Below are positions 15,654-23,027 of a stretch of 26,749 bases of DNA, piece after piece. The translations under genes and the position numbers were made by a program. The stretch comes from a virus. The notes under the pieces are model-generated. The model worked only from the letters and a program-made list of their open reading frames with translations. It made no database searches and was not told the origin of the DNA. The stretch's first letter is position 1. Every line of letters begins with the position of its first letter. The stretch lies in the IMG/VR virus record IMGVR_UViG_3300021138_001520, positions 1 through 26,749 of that record. The stretch is one strand, 5' to 3'.

Positions 15654-18290
15654 TTATCCTATTAAGTGACCAGTAAAACTGGCATAATTACCATCAGTGT
15701 ACATAGCACCTGGACCTGATTCAAATCTTATTGTAACGTAGTCATTTACGGCTAATTTTACATGACCTTCAGCAATTAAAGTCCACCAAACATTCGCAGC
15801 CTTTTGTGTGATAAATCGTAATCCACCATATCCTGCTCCATTTACATATATAGCAGTTCTGTATTCGCCAGCAGCTGCATTATTGGCCAACTGATGATAT
15901 CTAAAGAAATATGTACCCGCCACAGGTGCGGTAAATCTCCCTGTACCTAAATTTAAATTACTACCAATATCAAACACTGCCGAAGTATAAGTAATGTCTG
16001 TTCCTGAGGCATTTGAGGTGGTAGTGGTGGCATTAAAAGCAGGTTGATAAGGCATAGTAACCCTACCAGTATTATCTACTCTAAGTCTTTCGACAAAATC
16101 AGCAGAAATACTACCCGCTATACCAGCATTAGTTCCAGTATATAAAGTAAATACCCCACTAGTGTTTCTTATTGCCCAACCGCCTTGAGATGCTACTGTA
16201 TTTTTCCATCCAGAATCCCAATAAACACCACCACCAAGAAAAGAACCATCTGATCCCATTACTGGATACTTATTTCCAGATAAAGTAAGAGAGTTTGGAT
16301 AAGGACTACTCGTCCCAATCCCCACGTTGCCTGAAGCATCTTTATAAACCTGACCTGAACCTATGTTCAGTATGCCTGTACCGCCTGTAAGCGTACCTGT
16401 GTAAGATGTGTTGTTGGCAGTAACTGTACCAGTAAAAGATGGATCTGCTATTGTAGCTTTTCTTATTTCTAAATCTTGAATTGCAAGCTGTACAGTATTT
16501 TGTCCAGAAGAAATTCCAGAAAAAGGCGCAGCAAAAGAAACCGTACTAGATGTATATGGGTTATTAATATATCCATCAACTTGTAAGAATACTTTAGCAC
16601 CAGCAACACAACCATCATTTAATGTAACAGTAGTGCTATTTGTTTCAACATATTCTGTTGGAAACTGCCTAACACCATTTATATAAACACGCAATTGATT
16701 TGCTCCAGGAACATATGTAGGAGTTGTAAATGCTACTTGGTTTGCTGTTGCTGCGGTGACAGATGAAGTCGAGTTTATTGTTGTTCCAGGAGTTGATCCA
16801 CCTCCTGTTTGTGCTGCCCAATAAAAAGACCCTGCTCCGCCTGTTGTTAATACATAACCAGGAGTTGGTGATCCTGGATATATTTCAGTTCTAAGATCAG
16901 GAAGATTTGTTACACCTGTACCACCAGAAGATAGTCCAAGAGGAGTCCCTAATGTTAATGATGCTGAGGTCAATGCTCCAGAAAAGTATCCGGAACCATT
17001 TACAGCTAAAGTTCCATATGCGCTTGGATTAGAGTATCCAATCCCCACGTTGCCGGAGGAGTCGATGCGCATAGCAGTGGTCATAGCTACAACAGCTCCA
17101 GCCGTTGTAACGCCAGACACGTTGAAATCCCAACCGCCAACCCCAACTAATGAGCTCACTAACTCACCGCAATAATTTGTGGTTATTGCCCGTTTAGTGT
17201 ATGTCGAGTCATAATATAAATTAGCATTAAAACCTGTAGTGTTTGAGTTAGTCCAAACAGAACCTGTACCACACTGGAGTACTGTTGCGGCACTATTCCA
17301 CGCTGAATATTTAGCATTTAGAGTTAGGTTTCCCGCTACTGATAATTTAGTTGTTGGCGAACTCGTCCCAATTCCCACGTTGCCGGAGGAGTCGATGCGC
17401 ATGCGTTCGGTTAATGGACATGTAGTTCCAGTAGTTCCAGCAGGGGCATTGGAAAAAGTCCATTCTCCAACCCCATTAATATTAAACCCCATTTCTCCAG
17501 CGACGGTTGTGCTGTAATATGTTGGCACATAACTTGCGGCTCGATAAACATTTGACGCAAGAATAGTTGTGTTATTGTTGTTAAATAACCCTGCTCCAAT
17601 AACCTGAATAGCTTTTGACGGAGTTGCCCATGCTGATGGAACAGTACCAATCCCCACGTTGCCGGAGGAGTCGATACGCATGCGTTCTGTGCCACCACCA
17701 GCAGGATTTGTCCCGATAGCACTAGTTCCAAAAGTTAAATATGTTCCACCATTAGAAACACCAAAAGTTTCGGCTGCAAAAATGGACATACCACCATTCA
17801 TTCCTAAAAATCCGGATGTGCCATACCCACCAGCTAGAAATGACCCTAATCTATCACCAGTTAGAACAGCGGTCGGAAGAGCTATTGTTCCTCTAGCCCT
17901 ATAGTTTATGAAATTTGTCCCATCGCCATCATTATATTGGTCATAACGCCATCCAGAGTTAGTTTGATTTACTACATGTGCTGTGGCTGCAGGACTACTC
18001 GTCCCAATCCCCAAGTTAGTCAAACCAACAAGACTTGGAATTGTACTTCCTAATACAAGAGAAGAAGTTCCTAATATAATCGAATTATTAGCTAATGTAC
18101 TGCTGGACATTGACATCCATGTTGGAGCAACATTCGCTCCCATAGATACCAATATATGACCATATGATCCAGGATTACCATCAAGATTAAAAGTTCCATC
18201 TAAATTAAATGAGACATTACTTCCAAGTTGTAAATTGGAATTTATTGTTATTCCAGGAGTATAATCTATTTCATAATAACCTGTTGTCAT
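15654..18290 (-). CDS. Tail fibre/adhesin with GIGT repeats and C1q-like head
   Basis: 878 aa. Recognises or contacts the host surface. The shaft is built from repeats around RMRIDSSGNVGIGT, with clear copies in the N-terminal half and variants NLGIGTSSP and KDASGNVGIGTSSP. A Gly/Thr-rich linker follows (LGLSSGGTGVTNL, GYVLTTGGAGSFYWAA) as in other phage fibres. Residues about 746-878 form a C1q/TNF-like domain (GRFTAPVAGTYFFRYHQL, YRTAIYVNG, LAVNDYVTIRF), a trimeric beta-sandwich suited to receptor binding. No S74 intramolecular chaperone is seen. The start follows AGAGG. A near-consensus late promoter lies 24 bases upstream. Repeat DNA is more GC-rich than its surroundings, suggesting modular exchange. 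Confidence 0.92.
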   Translation of the reverse strand: MTTGYYEIDYTPGITINSNLQLGSNVSFNLDGTFNLDGNPGSYGHILVSMGANVAPTWMSMSSSTLANNSIILGTSSLVLGSTIPSLVGLTNLGIGTSSPAATAHVVNQTNSGWRYDQYNDGDGTNFINYRARGTIALPTAVLTGDRLGSFLAGGYGTSGFLGMNGGMSIFAAETFGVSNGGTYLTFGTSAIGTNPAGGGTERMRIDSSGNVGIGTVPSAWATPSKAIQVIGAGLFNNNNTTILASNVYRAASYVPTYYSTTVAGEMGFNINGVGEWTFSNAPAGTTGTTCPLTERMRIDSSGNVGIGTSSPTTKLSVAGNLTLNAKYSAWNSAATVLQCGTGSVWTNSNTTGFNANLYYDSTYTKRAITTNYCGELVSSLVGVGGWDFNVSGVTTAGAVVAMTTAMRIDSSGNVGIGYSNPSAYGTLAVNGSGYFSGALTSASLTLGTPLGLSSGGTGVTNLPDLRTEIYPGSPTPGYVLTTGGAGSFYWAAQTGGGSTPGTTINSTSSVTAATANQVAFTTPTYVPGANQLRVYINGVRQFPTEYVETNSTTVTLNDGCVAGAKVFLQVDGYINNPYTSSTVSFAAPFSGISSGQNTVQLAIQDLEIRKATIADPSFTGTVTANNTSYTGTLTGGTGILNIGSGQVYKDASGNVGIGTSSPYPNSLTLSGNKYPVMGSDGSFLGGGVYWDSGWKNTVASQGGWAIRNTSGVFTLYTGTNAGIAGSISADFVERLRVDNTGRVTMPYQPAFNATTTTSNASGTDITYTSAVFDIGSNLNLGTGRFTAPVAGTYFFRYHQLANNAAAGEYRTAIYVNGAGYGGLRFITQKAANVWWTLIAEGHVKLAVNDYVTIRFESGPGAMYTDGNYASFTGHLIG
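16313..16342 (-). repeat. Tail-fibre DNA repeat, divergent copy
   Basis: CCCAATCCCCACGTTGCC is shared with the three longer copies, followed by a diverged TGAAGCATC. It encodes DASGNVGIG. Confidence 0.7.
17038..17072 (-). repeat. Tail-fibre DNA repeat, copy 1
   Basis: Contains CCCCACGTTGCCGGAGGAG then TCGATGCGCAT, nearly identical to the copies near 17366 and 17646. It encodes MRIDSSGNVGIG. Confidence 0.85.
17366..17410 (-). repeat. Tail-fibre DNA repeat, copy 2
   Basis: Same core as copy 1 with one C-to-T change (ATTCCCACG), extended by GCGTTCGGT. It encodes ERMRIDSSGNVGIGT. Confidence 0.85.
17646..17690 (-). repeat. Tail-fibre DNA repeat, copy 3
   Basis: Same core with one G-to-A change (TCGATACGCAT) and extended by GCGTTCTGT. 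It encodes ERMRIDSSGNVGIGT. Confidence 0.85.
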
Positions 18291-18313
18291 TAAATCGCCT
18301 CTTTAAAATTATT

Positions 18314-18322
18314 GTATTTATT
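18314..18322 (-). promoter_or_regulatory. Probable late promoter of the tail-fibre operon
   Basis: The - strand reads AATAAATAC, one base from the TATAAATAC late element, 24 bases upstream of the fibre start. It is divergent with the + strand late promoter at 18346. Confidence 0.5.
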
Positions 18323-18345
18323 AACATTTTAGACTATTTAGTTAT

Positions 18346-18353
18346 TATAAATA
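18346..18353 (+). promoter_or_regulatory. T4-type late promoter
   Basis: TATAAATA 40 bases upstream of the 18393 structural-type gene. An exact match to the T4 late core, and properly placed. Confidence 0.65.
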
Positions 18354-18392
18354 AGTATTAAATACATAACATTTTTACTAAGGATCAACATA

Positions 18393-18902
18393 ATGATTAC
18401 TGAGATTTCTAGAAACATAAGTGGCACATATTATGCTGCTAATACTACGATAGTATTCGACACAAATCCATATCTTTTAGCGAATAATACATTAACATTA
18501 TATTTCATAAATAATGATTCTAGATATGCTGATACAGTCGCATCAGTATCTGGAAATAATGCAGTAATTGCGTTTTCTAACCAACAATATGATGGTACTA
18601 GAGTTGTTGCTATTACACCGAATTTTGGTTCTGGATTAACTGGACCACAACAACCGTTTACATTTAAAACAACAAATCCACCTAGTGTTATATTGCAAGC
18701 ATTTTCTACTGGTGGAACTGCGAATGTTAAAATCCAAGCGTCTACAGATCAAGCACATTGGGTGGATTTAGCAACTCTTCCACTTACTACTGCGAATTCA
18801 AATACTGCTTTTACTACTGTAACATCTCCATGGCCATACGGTAGATTAAATATTGTAGATATAGCATCAGGAAACTCAATAGCAGTTAATAAAGCAATAT
18901 AA
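18393..18902 (+). CDS. Putative virion structural protein
   Basis: 169 aa with an AAGGA ribosome-binding site and a late promoter. The composition is typical of virion beta-sandwich proteins: rich in Thr, Ser, Asn and Ala, with almost no Cys. Strands include NTTIVFDTNPYLL, TLTLYFINN, NAVIAFSNQQYDG, PSVILQAFSTGGTANVKIQAS and DLATLPLTTANS. QASTDQAHWVDLATL resembles the C-terminal pattern seen in phage decoration or fibre-tip modules (roughly: signal, error, applied value). The family is not named. It lies between the fibre gene and another structural-type gene. Confidence 0.65.
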   Translation: MITEISRNISGTYYAANTTIVFDTNPYLLANNTLTLYFINNDSRYADTVASVSGNNAVIAFSNQQYDGTRVVAITPNFGSGLTGPQQPFTFKTTNPPSVILQAFSTGGTANVKIQASTDQAHWVDLATLPLTTANSNTAFTTVTSPWPYGRLNIVDIASGNSIAVNKAI

Positions 18903-18905
18903 TAT

Positions 18906-18923
18906 TATAAATAGTATAAATAC
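18906..18923 (+). promoter_or_regulatory. Tandem late promoter elements
   Basis: TATAAATA at 18906-18913 and TATAAATAC at 18915-18923, 34-50 bases upstream of the 18957 gene. The second is the better match to the T4 late consensus. Confidence 0.65.
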
Positions 18924-18956
18924 ATATAAAATCAATTTTAATTTAGGAGTTACAAA

Positions 18957-19412
18957 ATGGCTGCAATGTCGGATTATTTAGAAAACAAAGTAGTGGACGC
19001 AATTTTTAGAGGACAACCGCTACCAACAATAAGCAACATTTGGGTTGCATTAACAACAACACCTGTGACAGATTCTAACACAGGCGCGAATATTACTGAA
19101 TTTGCAGCGACAGGCAGTTATGCAAGAGTACAATTAACATCAAATTTAAATAGTTGGATGGGAACAAATTATGCTCAAGGTGTTGCTTCTGTGGGTTCAA
19201 ATGGTACTGTTTCAAATAATGTTGCAATAACATTTCCTGCGCCTACAGGAAACTGGGGAATTGCTAATTCTTTCGTACTTCTTGATACTGCAACTGTAGG
19301 AACAGGAAATACATTATTTTATGGACAGCTAACACAAGCAAAAACTATAAACTCTGGTGATGCTGCTCCAACTTTCTCAGCTAACACTCTACAAATCCAA
19401 ATCGACAACTAA
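18957..19412 (+). CDS. Phage virion protein (SDYLENKVVDAIF family)
   Basis: 151 aa. I recognise a family widespread in phages: SDYLENKVVDAIFRGQP at the N-terminus, IWVALTTTPVTDSNTG at about 28-43, then GSYARVQL, NNVAITFPAPTGNWGIANSFVLLD at about 86-109, LFYGQLTQAKTINSGDAAPTF and a strand-rich ending. Members are annotated as structural or tail-associated beta-rich proteins of unclear exact location. TAGGAG precedes the ATG and two late elements lie upstream, in line with a virion protein. A strong terminator follows. Confidence 0.8.
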   Translation: MAAMSDYLENKVVDAIFRGQPLPTISNIWVALTTTPVTDSNTGANITEFAATGSYARVQLTSNLNSWMGTNYAQGVASVGSNGTVSNNVAITFPAPTGNWGIANSFVLLDTATVGTGNTLFYGQLTQAKTINSGDAAPTFSANTLQIQIDN

Positions 19413-19427
19413 AATTTGATTTAATAC

Positions 19428-19457
19428 GATGGGTAAATTAATTTGCCCATCTTTTTT
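19428..19457 (+). terminator. Rho-independent terminator
   Basis: GATGGGTAAA (19428-19437) pairs with TTTGCCCATC (19442-19451, one T-G pair) around a four-base loop, followed by six T. It ends the 18957 gene. Confidence 0.88.
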
Positions 19458-19470
19458 GTAATCAACTTTT

Positions 19471-19512
19471 AAGTTCTTATAACGGCTCTTTCCAACTTCT
19501 TTGATTTTGTTG
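19471..19512 (-). pseudogene. Relic of a second TPR-glycosyltransferase C-terminus
   Basis: About 35 of 42 bases match the end of the intact gene at 20812-20853 without gaps. The - strand translation reads QQNQRSWKEPL then stop then ELK, against QQKPRSWNEPLLELKEIL in the intact protein. Upstream in the same frame are stops and no start, so only the 3' tail of a paralogous gene is left. It occupies the 118-base gap between the terminator and the oxygenase gene; nothing else is seen in that gap. Confidence 0.7.
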
Positions 19513-19575
19513 ATATGAATGCCTGTGTACTAACTATAATGCTAATTACATTCCATATATACAGTGTGTAAAAGT

Positions 19576-20106
19576 TTAGTTATATGTTTGATTAATAAAA
19601 AATACTTGGGTTAATCTACTGTTTTCATTGGTATTACCAAAATATTTTGTAGATTTGTGAAATTCGGTTGCTTTATATAATACTAGTCGATTAAATACAT
19701 TACCAATAATATCCCTTGCAACATGAGGATGGCCTGTATAAATTGTAGTCCCAGCATCGATGGGCGCATCTGGTGTTAAGTATAAAATTCCTGCAACCTC
19801 TACATCATTATCCATATGTATCCAACTATCGCCATCAATCTCCTTAGTTAATTGAAAACTACTTCTAATCGATAAATTTTCAGTTAACCCAAATGTAGAT
19901 TGAGCGAGATATGAAATTCTAGATAATACCATATCAGCATATCCTATATCTAATTCATTAACATTAATAGTTCGTAATCCTGGCCAAGTATTTTCTCCAT
20001 TATTGATCTCACTAATTTCTTTTGATGAATAGTATTTTTGGTTTAATGCCCAAGTTCTAACAACGTTAGGATAAGGTAAAAAATTATCAAGTATTATTAA
20101 ATTCAT
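19576..20106 (-). CDS. 2OG-Fe(II) oxygenase-like protein
   Basis: 176 aa, last gene of the seven-gene operon; it overlaps the SGNH gene by 20 bases. The double-stranded beta-helix signature is visible: HMD with His97 and Asp99, the strand GILYLTPDAPIDAGTTIY (105-122), distal His150 in EFHKS, and Arg164 in SRLTQVFF, which should bind 2-oxoglutarate. LVLYKATEFHKST is typical of prolyl-4-hydroxylase-like small phage oxygenases. It would hydroxylate a protein side chain, sugar or lipid using Fe(II), O2 and 2-oxoglutarate. The substrate is unknown; the context of glycosyltransferases suggests a step that prepares or modifies a glycan or its attachment residue. Confidence 0.82.
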   Translation of the reverse strand: MNLIILDNFLPYPNVVRTWALNQKYYSSKEISEINNGENTWPGLRTINVNELDIGYADMVLSRISYLAQSTFGLTENLSIRSSFQLTKEIDGDSWIHMDNDVEVAGILYLTPDAPIDAGTTIYTGHPHVARDIIGNVFNRLVLYKATEFHKSTKYFGNTNENSRLTQVFFINQTYN

Positions 20107-20800
20107 ATCCCAACTCTTTTATTAATAAATCTGCTACAGTAATATGTTCTTCTTTGTTCCAATATTCTTTATCGGTTTTTTTACCTTTGATTCCTCTGGA
20201 AGCATTTAATAAATTGGTTCCTCTTAAAATATATCTTTCTTCTTCTATAAAGTATCCATTATCGCATTGGTCGCACCATACATCAAACGCTAACCATCTA
20301 CAACCAGATTTATTTAATACTTGTTGACAAGAAGTAAACATTACTTTAAACATTTCTTGATACCATATACTAGAATTAAATGGACCAAATGCTCCCCACA
20401 TAAATTGTTTGGCATATTGACAGGTAGTAGAATCCATTAGATGATATGACATTCGTTTTGTTCTAATACCATCATCATCTTCATTTAAATCCGTTATTCT
20501 ATAATTAATATCTGGATGATTTGATGTAATATCATAATCATCAGCAAGACCAAATTCAAACCTTGATGGAGCAGTCCAACCTATTAATACAATATCATCT
20601 TTTGTTAAAGGAATTGATTGTAATTTTCTAGCAATCCGCCAGTTACTTGAGGCAGGAAGAGAAAAATCGGTTAATGGCATTTCTAATTTTTGAGATATTA
20701 CATTAGGCCAAATTAATTCTTTTCTTTGTTCTTCGTTTATATCAGAATCAATAAAAAAGTTCCATCCCCAAGTAAAACTATCCCCAAATGTGTATATCAT
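20087..20800 (-). CDS. SGNH/GDSL-like hydrolase
   Basis: 237 aa, overlapping both neighbours (ATGA at the start). The N-terminus IYTFGDSFTWGW gives block I with the nucleophile Ser8. DFSLPASSNWRIARKL (about 45-60) resembles block III with Asn53. A late KEEHITVADLLIKEL has His219 in the place of the catalytic His, followed by a helix, as in block V; the usual DxxH Asp is not obvious (Glu217 or Glu218 precedes it). Family members remove or add O-acetyl and other acyl groups on glycans. There is no signal peptide, so it acts in the cytosol, perhaps on glycan precursors of the same operon. Phages also carry non-catalytic SGNH folds. Confidence 0.72.
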   Translation of the reverse strand: MIYTFGDSFTWGWNFFIDSDINEEQRKELIWPNVISQKLEMPLTDFSLPASSNWRIARKLQSIPLTKDDIVLIGWTAPSRFEFGLADDYDITSNHPDINYRITDLNEDDDGIRTKRMSYHLMDSTTCQYAKQFMWGAFGPFNSSIWYQEMFKVMFTSCQQVLNKSGCRWLAFDVWCDQCDNGYFIEEERYILRGTNLLNASRGIKGKKTDKEYWNKEEHITVADLLIKELGYEFNNT

Positions 20801-22125
20801 AAAATTTCTTTAAGTTCTAGTAATGGTTCATTCCAACTTCTTGGTTTTTGTTGGCGTAATAATGTAACGCTATCACCATACCATGGACTTTGTTTTGTTG
20901 AATGTGACCATGTATAATAGGCAGATATAGGAATGAATATAAAAGTTTTCTTTCCCATGCTTGCTGATGCATGTGCAACAGATGTACAAGTAGTAATAAC
21001 CAAATCTAAATTATTAATTATAGATAATGTATCATCAAAAGATTTCATATAGTCATGCATTGGAATTAATCCTGGAAAATCATCAATTTCTTCCAGACCA
21101 ACATCGCGTTGTAAACTATAAAATTCAGCATCTATATGTTTAACAGATTCATAGATTTCCTTTAATGGAACTGATCTATGCAAGTCATTATCATAATCTG
21201 GATTACCTTGCCATCTAATACCAATTTTCTTTTTATCAGATTTCATCCATTCGTATTTTGCATCATATGCATCAGATGATTTGATGTATGGTCCATACCA
21301 TAGATTAGTATAATCTAAATTTAATGAGGTTGGCATATTCATTGGATAAGTCCACAACAATCCTTCTTCCTGCGGGATATCCTTTCTATTGGTTATAGTC
21401 TTAAATCCATTACGATTAAATATCTCTGCTATATCCTTTCTTTCTGATAACCATATTGGATTCATACCAAAATCTGTAAGATACTTCATAAATCTCACAT
21501 TAATTATCTCATCACCAATACCAGCTTCTGCAAATAAAATTATAGTCTTTCCTGGTTGTATCCCACCTTCCCAATATTTGAATGGAAGTTTGGCTTTTTG
21601 CCAATAGTCTAATTTCTTTCCTTCTTCGAGGAATAAATTCAAACCTTTTTGAAATTCGTCTCTGTACAAGTAATATGTACCAAGATTAAACTTAATTTTA
21701 GTAGCATATTCTTCCGATAAATTCTTGGTGTTTAATAAAACATCATGTAGAATTTCCTCTGCTTTGTCCCTTTCATTCATCAAAAAATACGAATACGCTT
21801 TTTCTAATTTTGTATCGACATCATCAGGTATAGAAATTTCTGCTTGTTTGATATATTTTAATGCTAATTCGGGTTGATTTGCATGATTATACACATTAAT
21901 TAAATTAGCTCTTGCAGTCCAAATTTTAGTATTAACGTATGCTGTTATTAATGCTTTTTCTGAAAAATCTATTGCTTTATCATAAATTTTTTGTTTAAAA
22001 TAACATTTTGCAAGGTCGTCATATTCTTCAAATTTCCAAGCATGTTTGCTCATAGTATCAAGCAAACTTATTGCCTGACTTTTTTCGCCATGTGCAACTA
22101 GATAATTAACTAGATTTTCAAGCAT
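20797..22125 (-). CDS. TPR-repeat glycosyltransferase
   Basis: 442 aa. Residues 1 to about 170 are TPR-like helical hairpins (e.g. DDLAKCYFKQKIYDKAIDFSE at about 36-56, LALKYIKQAEI, AYSYFLMNERDKAEEIL). From about 190 a GT-B domain follows: IILFAEAGIGDEI at 195-207, GIRWQGNPDYDND, HRSVPLKEIYE, FYSLQRDVGLEEI, DTLSIINNLDLVITTCTSVAHASASMG and SPWYGDSVTLLRQ. This is the architecture of TPR-coupled sugar transferases related to heptosyltransferase (GT9) and O-GlcNAc-transferase-like proteins. The TPR part probably holds a protein acceptor. It overlaps both neighbours, and a tail of a second copy survives at 19471. Confidence 0.87.
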   Translation of the reverse strand: MLENLVNYLVAHGEKSQAISLLDTMSKHAWKFEEYDDLAKCYFKQKIYDKAIDFSEKALITAYVNTKIWTARANLINVYNHANQPELALKYIKQAEISIPDDVDTKLEKAYSYFLMNERDKAEEILHDVLLNTKNLSEEYATKIKFNLGTYYLYRDEFQKGLNLFLEEGKKLDYWQKAKLPFKYWEGGIQPGKTIILFAEAGIGDEIINVRFMKYLTDFGMNPIWLSERKDIAEIFNRNGFKTITNRKDIPQEEGLLWTYPMNMPTSLNLDYTNLWYGPYIKSSDAYDAKYEWMKSDKKKIGIRWQGNPDYDNDLHRSVPLKEIYESVKHIDAEFYSLQRDVGLEEIDDFPGLIPMHDYMKSFDDTLSIINNLDLVITTCTSVAHASASMGKKTFIFIPISAYYTWSHSTKQSPWYGDSVTLLRQQKPRSWNEPLLELKEIL

Positions 22126-22666
22126 CTTTTATTACCATTAATTTCATATGTGTTTCACCATACACATTATTAAAATTTCTTGCAACTTCAGCCCTTTCTT
22201 CTTCTGTCATTTGTGCAAAACGAGGTTTCCAATGATCATCGACAATAAAATCATATTCTATAATTTCAAAATCAACATTTAATGGTAAACCAAATCCACT
22301 TGAACTATTCCATTGATCAATATGCCATTTATTATATTTTTTACTAAACAATCTCATATTATCAACAGTAACAAATCTAACATGGGATGGATCACCATAC
22401 CAAACTTCGCTTCTGTGATGTGGAACTTGAATATCAATAATTGCTGTATCTTTACAAACTCTATAAATTTCTTTCATTAATTGAAAGAATCCAGGTCCAA
22501 TATGTTCAAGAATATGATACGCTCTTACTTCATCAATAGTATTATCCTCAAATGGTAATACATCTTCTCCTAATTTAACTAAGTAATCTGGATTTGTTAA
22601 TGGATCAGCATCCAAATTCAAAAATCCATCATAACGTTTAAATCCACCACCTATGTTAATTTTCAT
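22118..22666 (-). CDS. SAM-dependent methyltransferase (type 11-like)
   Basis: 182 aa from ATG 22666, supported by GGTGA; an in-frame GTG nine bases upstream is possible. Rossmann signatures are INIGGG at 3-8, LNLDADP at 16-22 with the acidic residue for the SAM ribose, GEDVLPFEDNTIDEVRAYHILEHI at about 34-57, and IIDIQVPHH. It has the pattern of small sugar- or lipid-modifying methyltransferases in surface-polysaccharide clusters. It overlaps neighbours on both sides (11 and 8 bases). A methyl cap on a glycan is the likely product, though this is inferred from context. Confidence 0.85.
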   Translation of the reverse strand: MKINIGGGFKRYDGFLNLDADPLTNPDYLVKLGEDVLPFEDNTIDEVRAYHILEHIGPGFFQLMKEIYRVCKDTAIIDIQVPHHRSEVWYGDPSHVRFVTVDNMRLFSKKYNKWHIDQWNSSSGFGLPLNVDFEIIEYDFIVDDHWKPRFAQMTEEERAEVARNFNNVYGETHMKLMVIKDA

Positions 22667-23027
22667 TTTTATCACCTATTATTATAAAATATGTATCGTT
22701 TTGTTTTACCCAAGTTTTAATAAAATCTAATGCTTGGTCTGAAATTGGTACACCCATTTCAATTACTTTTAAATATTGTTTATTATCTGCAATTTCTATA
22801 GAAATTAATACATTGCTTTCTGTGGGTTTCATCCAATCCGGAAATAATCCTTGTGACCAAGCACATTGATAATCAATACAATCTTTTGGTCGAGTATTAT
22901 ATATAGAACAATTCTTGTTACATAAAAACAAACAAGATTTGCCATTCCCAAAAGGATTGCCATATGAATTTGCAGTTAGCCAACCATCACAACATGCTGT
23001 ACATGACCCGCATTCTTTAAAACTCAT
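22656..23027 (-). CDS. CxxCxxCC cysteine-cluster protein (YkgJ-like)
   Basis: 123 aa. The N-terminal CGSCTACC at 6-13 is the CxxCxxCC signature of the YkgJ/PF03692 family, followed by Cys32, Cys36 and Cys40, then IYNTRPKDCIDYQC at about 42-55 with Cys50 and Cys55. The YNTRPxxC block is strongly typical. Family members bind Zn or an Fe-S cluster; a biochemical role is not established in general, although some are linked to methylation of flagellin-type proteins (FliB). Start overlaps the stop of the large glycosyltransferase as ATGA. Its presence inside a glycan operon is unusual. Confidence 0.85.
   Translation of the reverse strand: MSFKECGSCTACCDGWLTANSYGNPFGNGKSCLFLCNKNCSIYNTRPKDCIDYQCAWSQGLFPDWMKPTESNVLISIEIADNKQYLKVIEMGVPISDQALDFIKTWVKQNDTYFIIIGDKNEN

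Noticed and set aside
16313-17690. Regular repeats that could suggest a CRISPR array.
   Set aside because: The spacing is irregular (about 280-700 bases) and the units lie in frame within one long protein, encoding the repeated GNVGIG motif.
17239-17904. Open frames on + (17239-17517 and 17659-17904) and a second - frame (17411-17731) inside the tail-fibre gene.
   Set aside because: They are shadows of the Gly/Thr-rich repeat coding sequence, without ribosome-binding sites or family resemblance.
18749-18770. CAAGCAC (and another at 22858), the reverse of the GTGCTTG promoter box.
   Set aside because: Both lie inside genes and lack a -10 at the 17-bp distance on the opposite strand.
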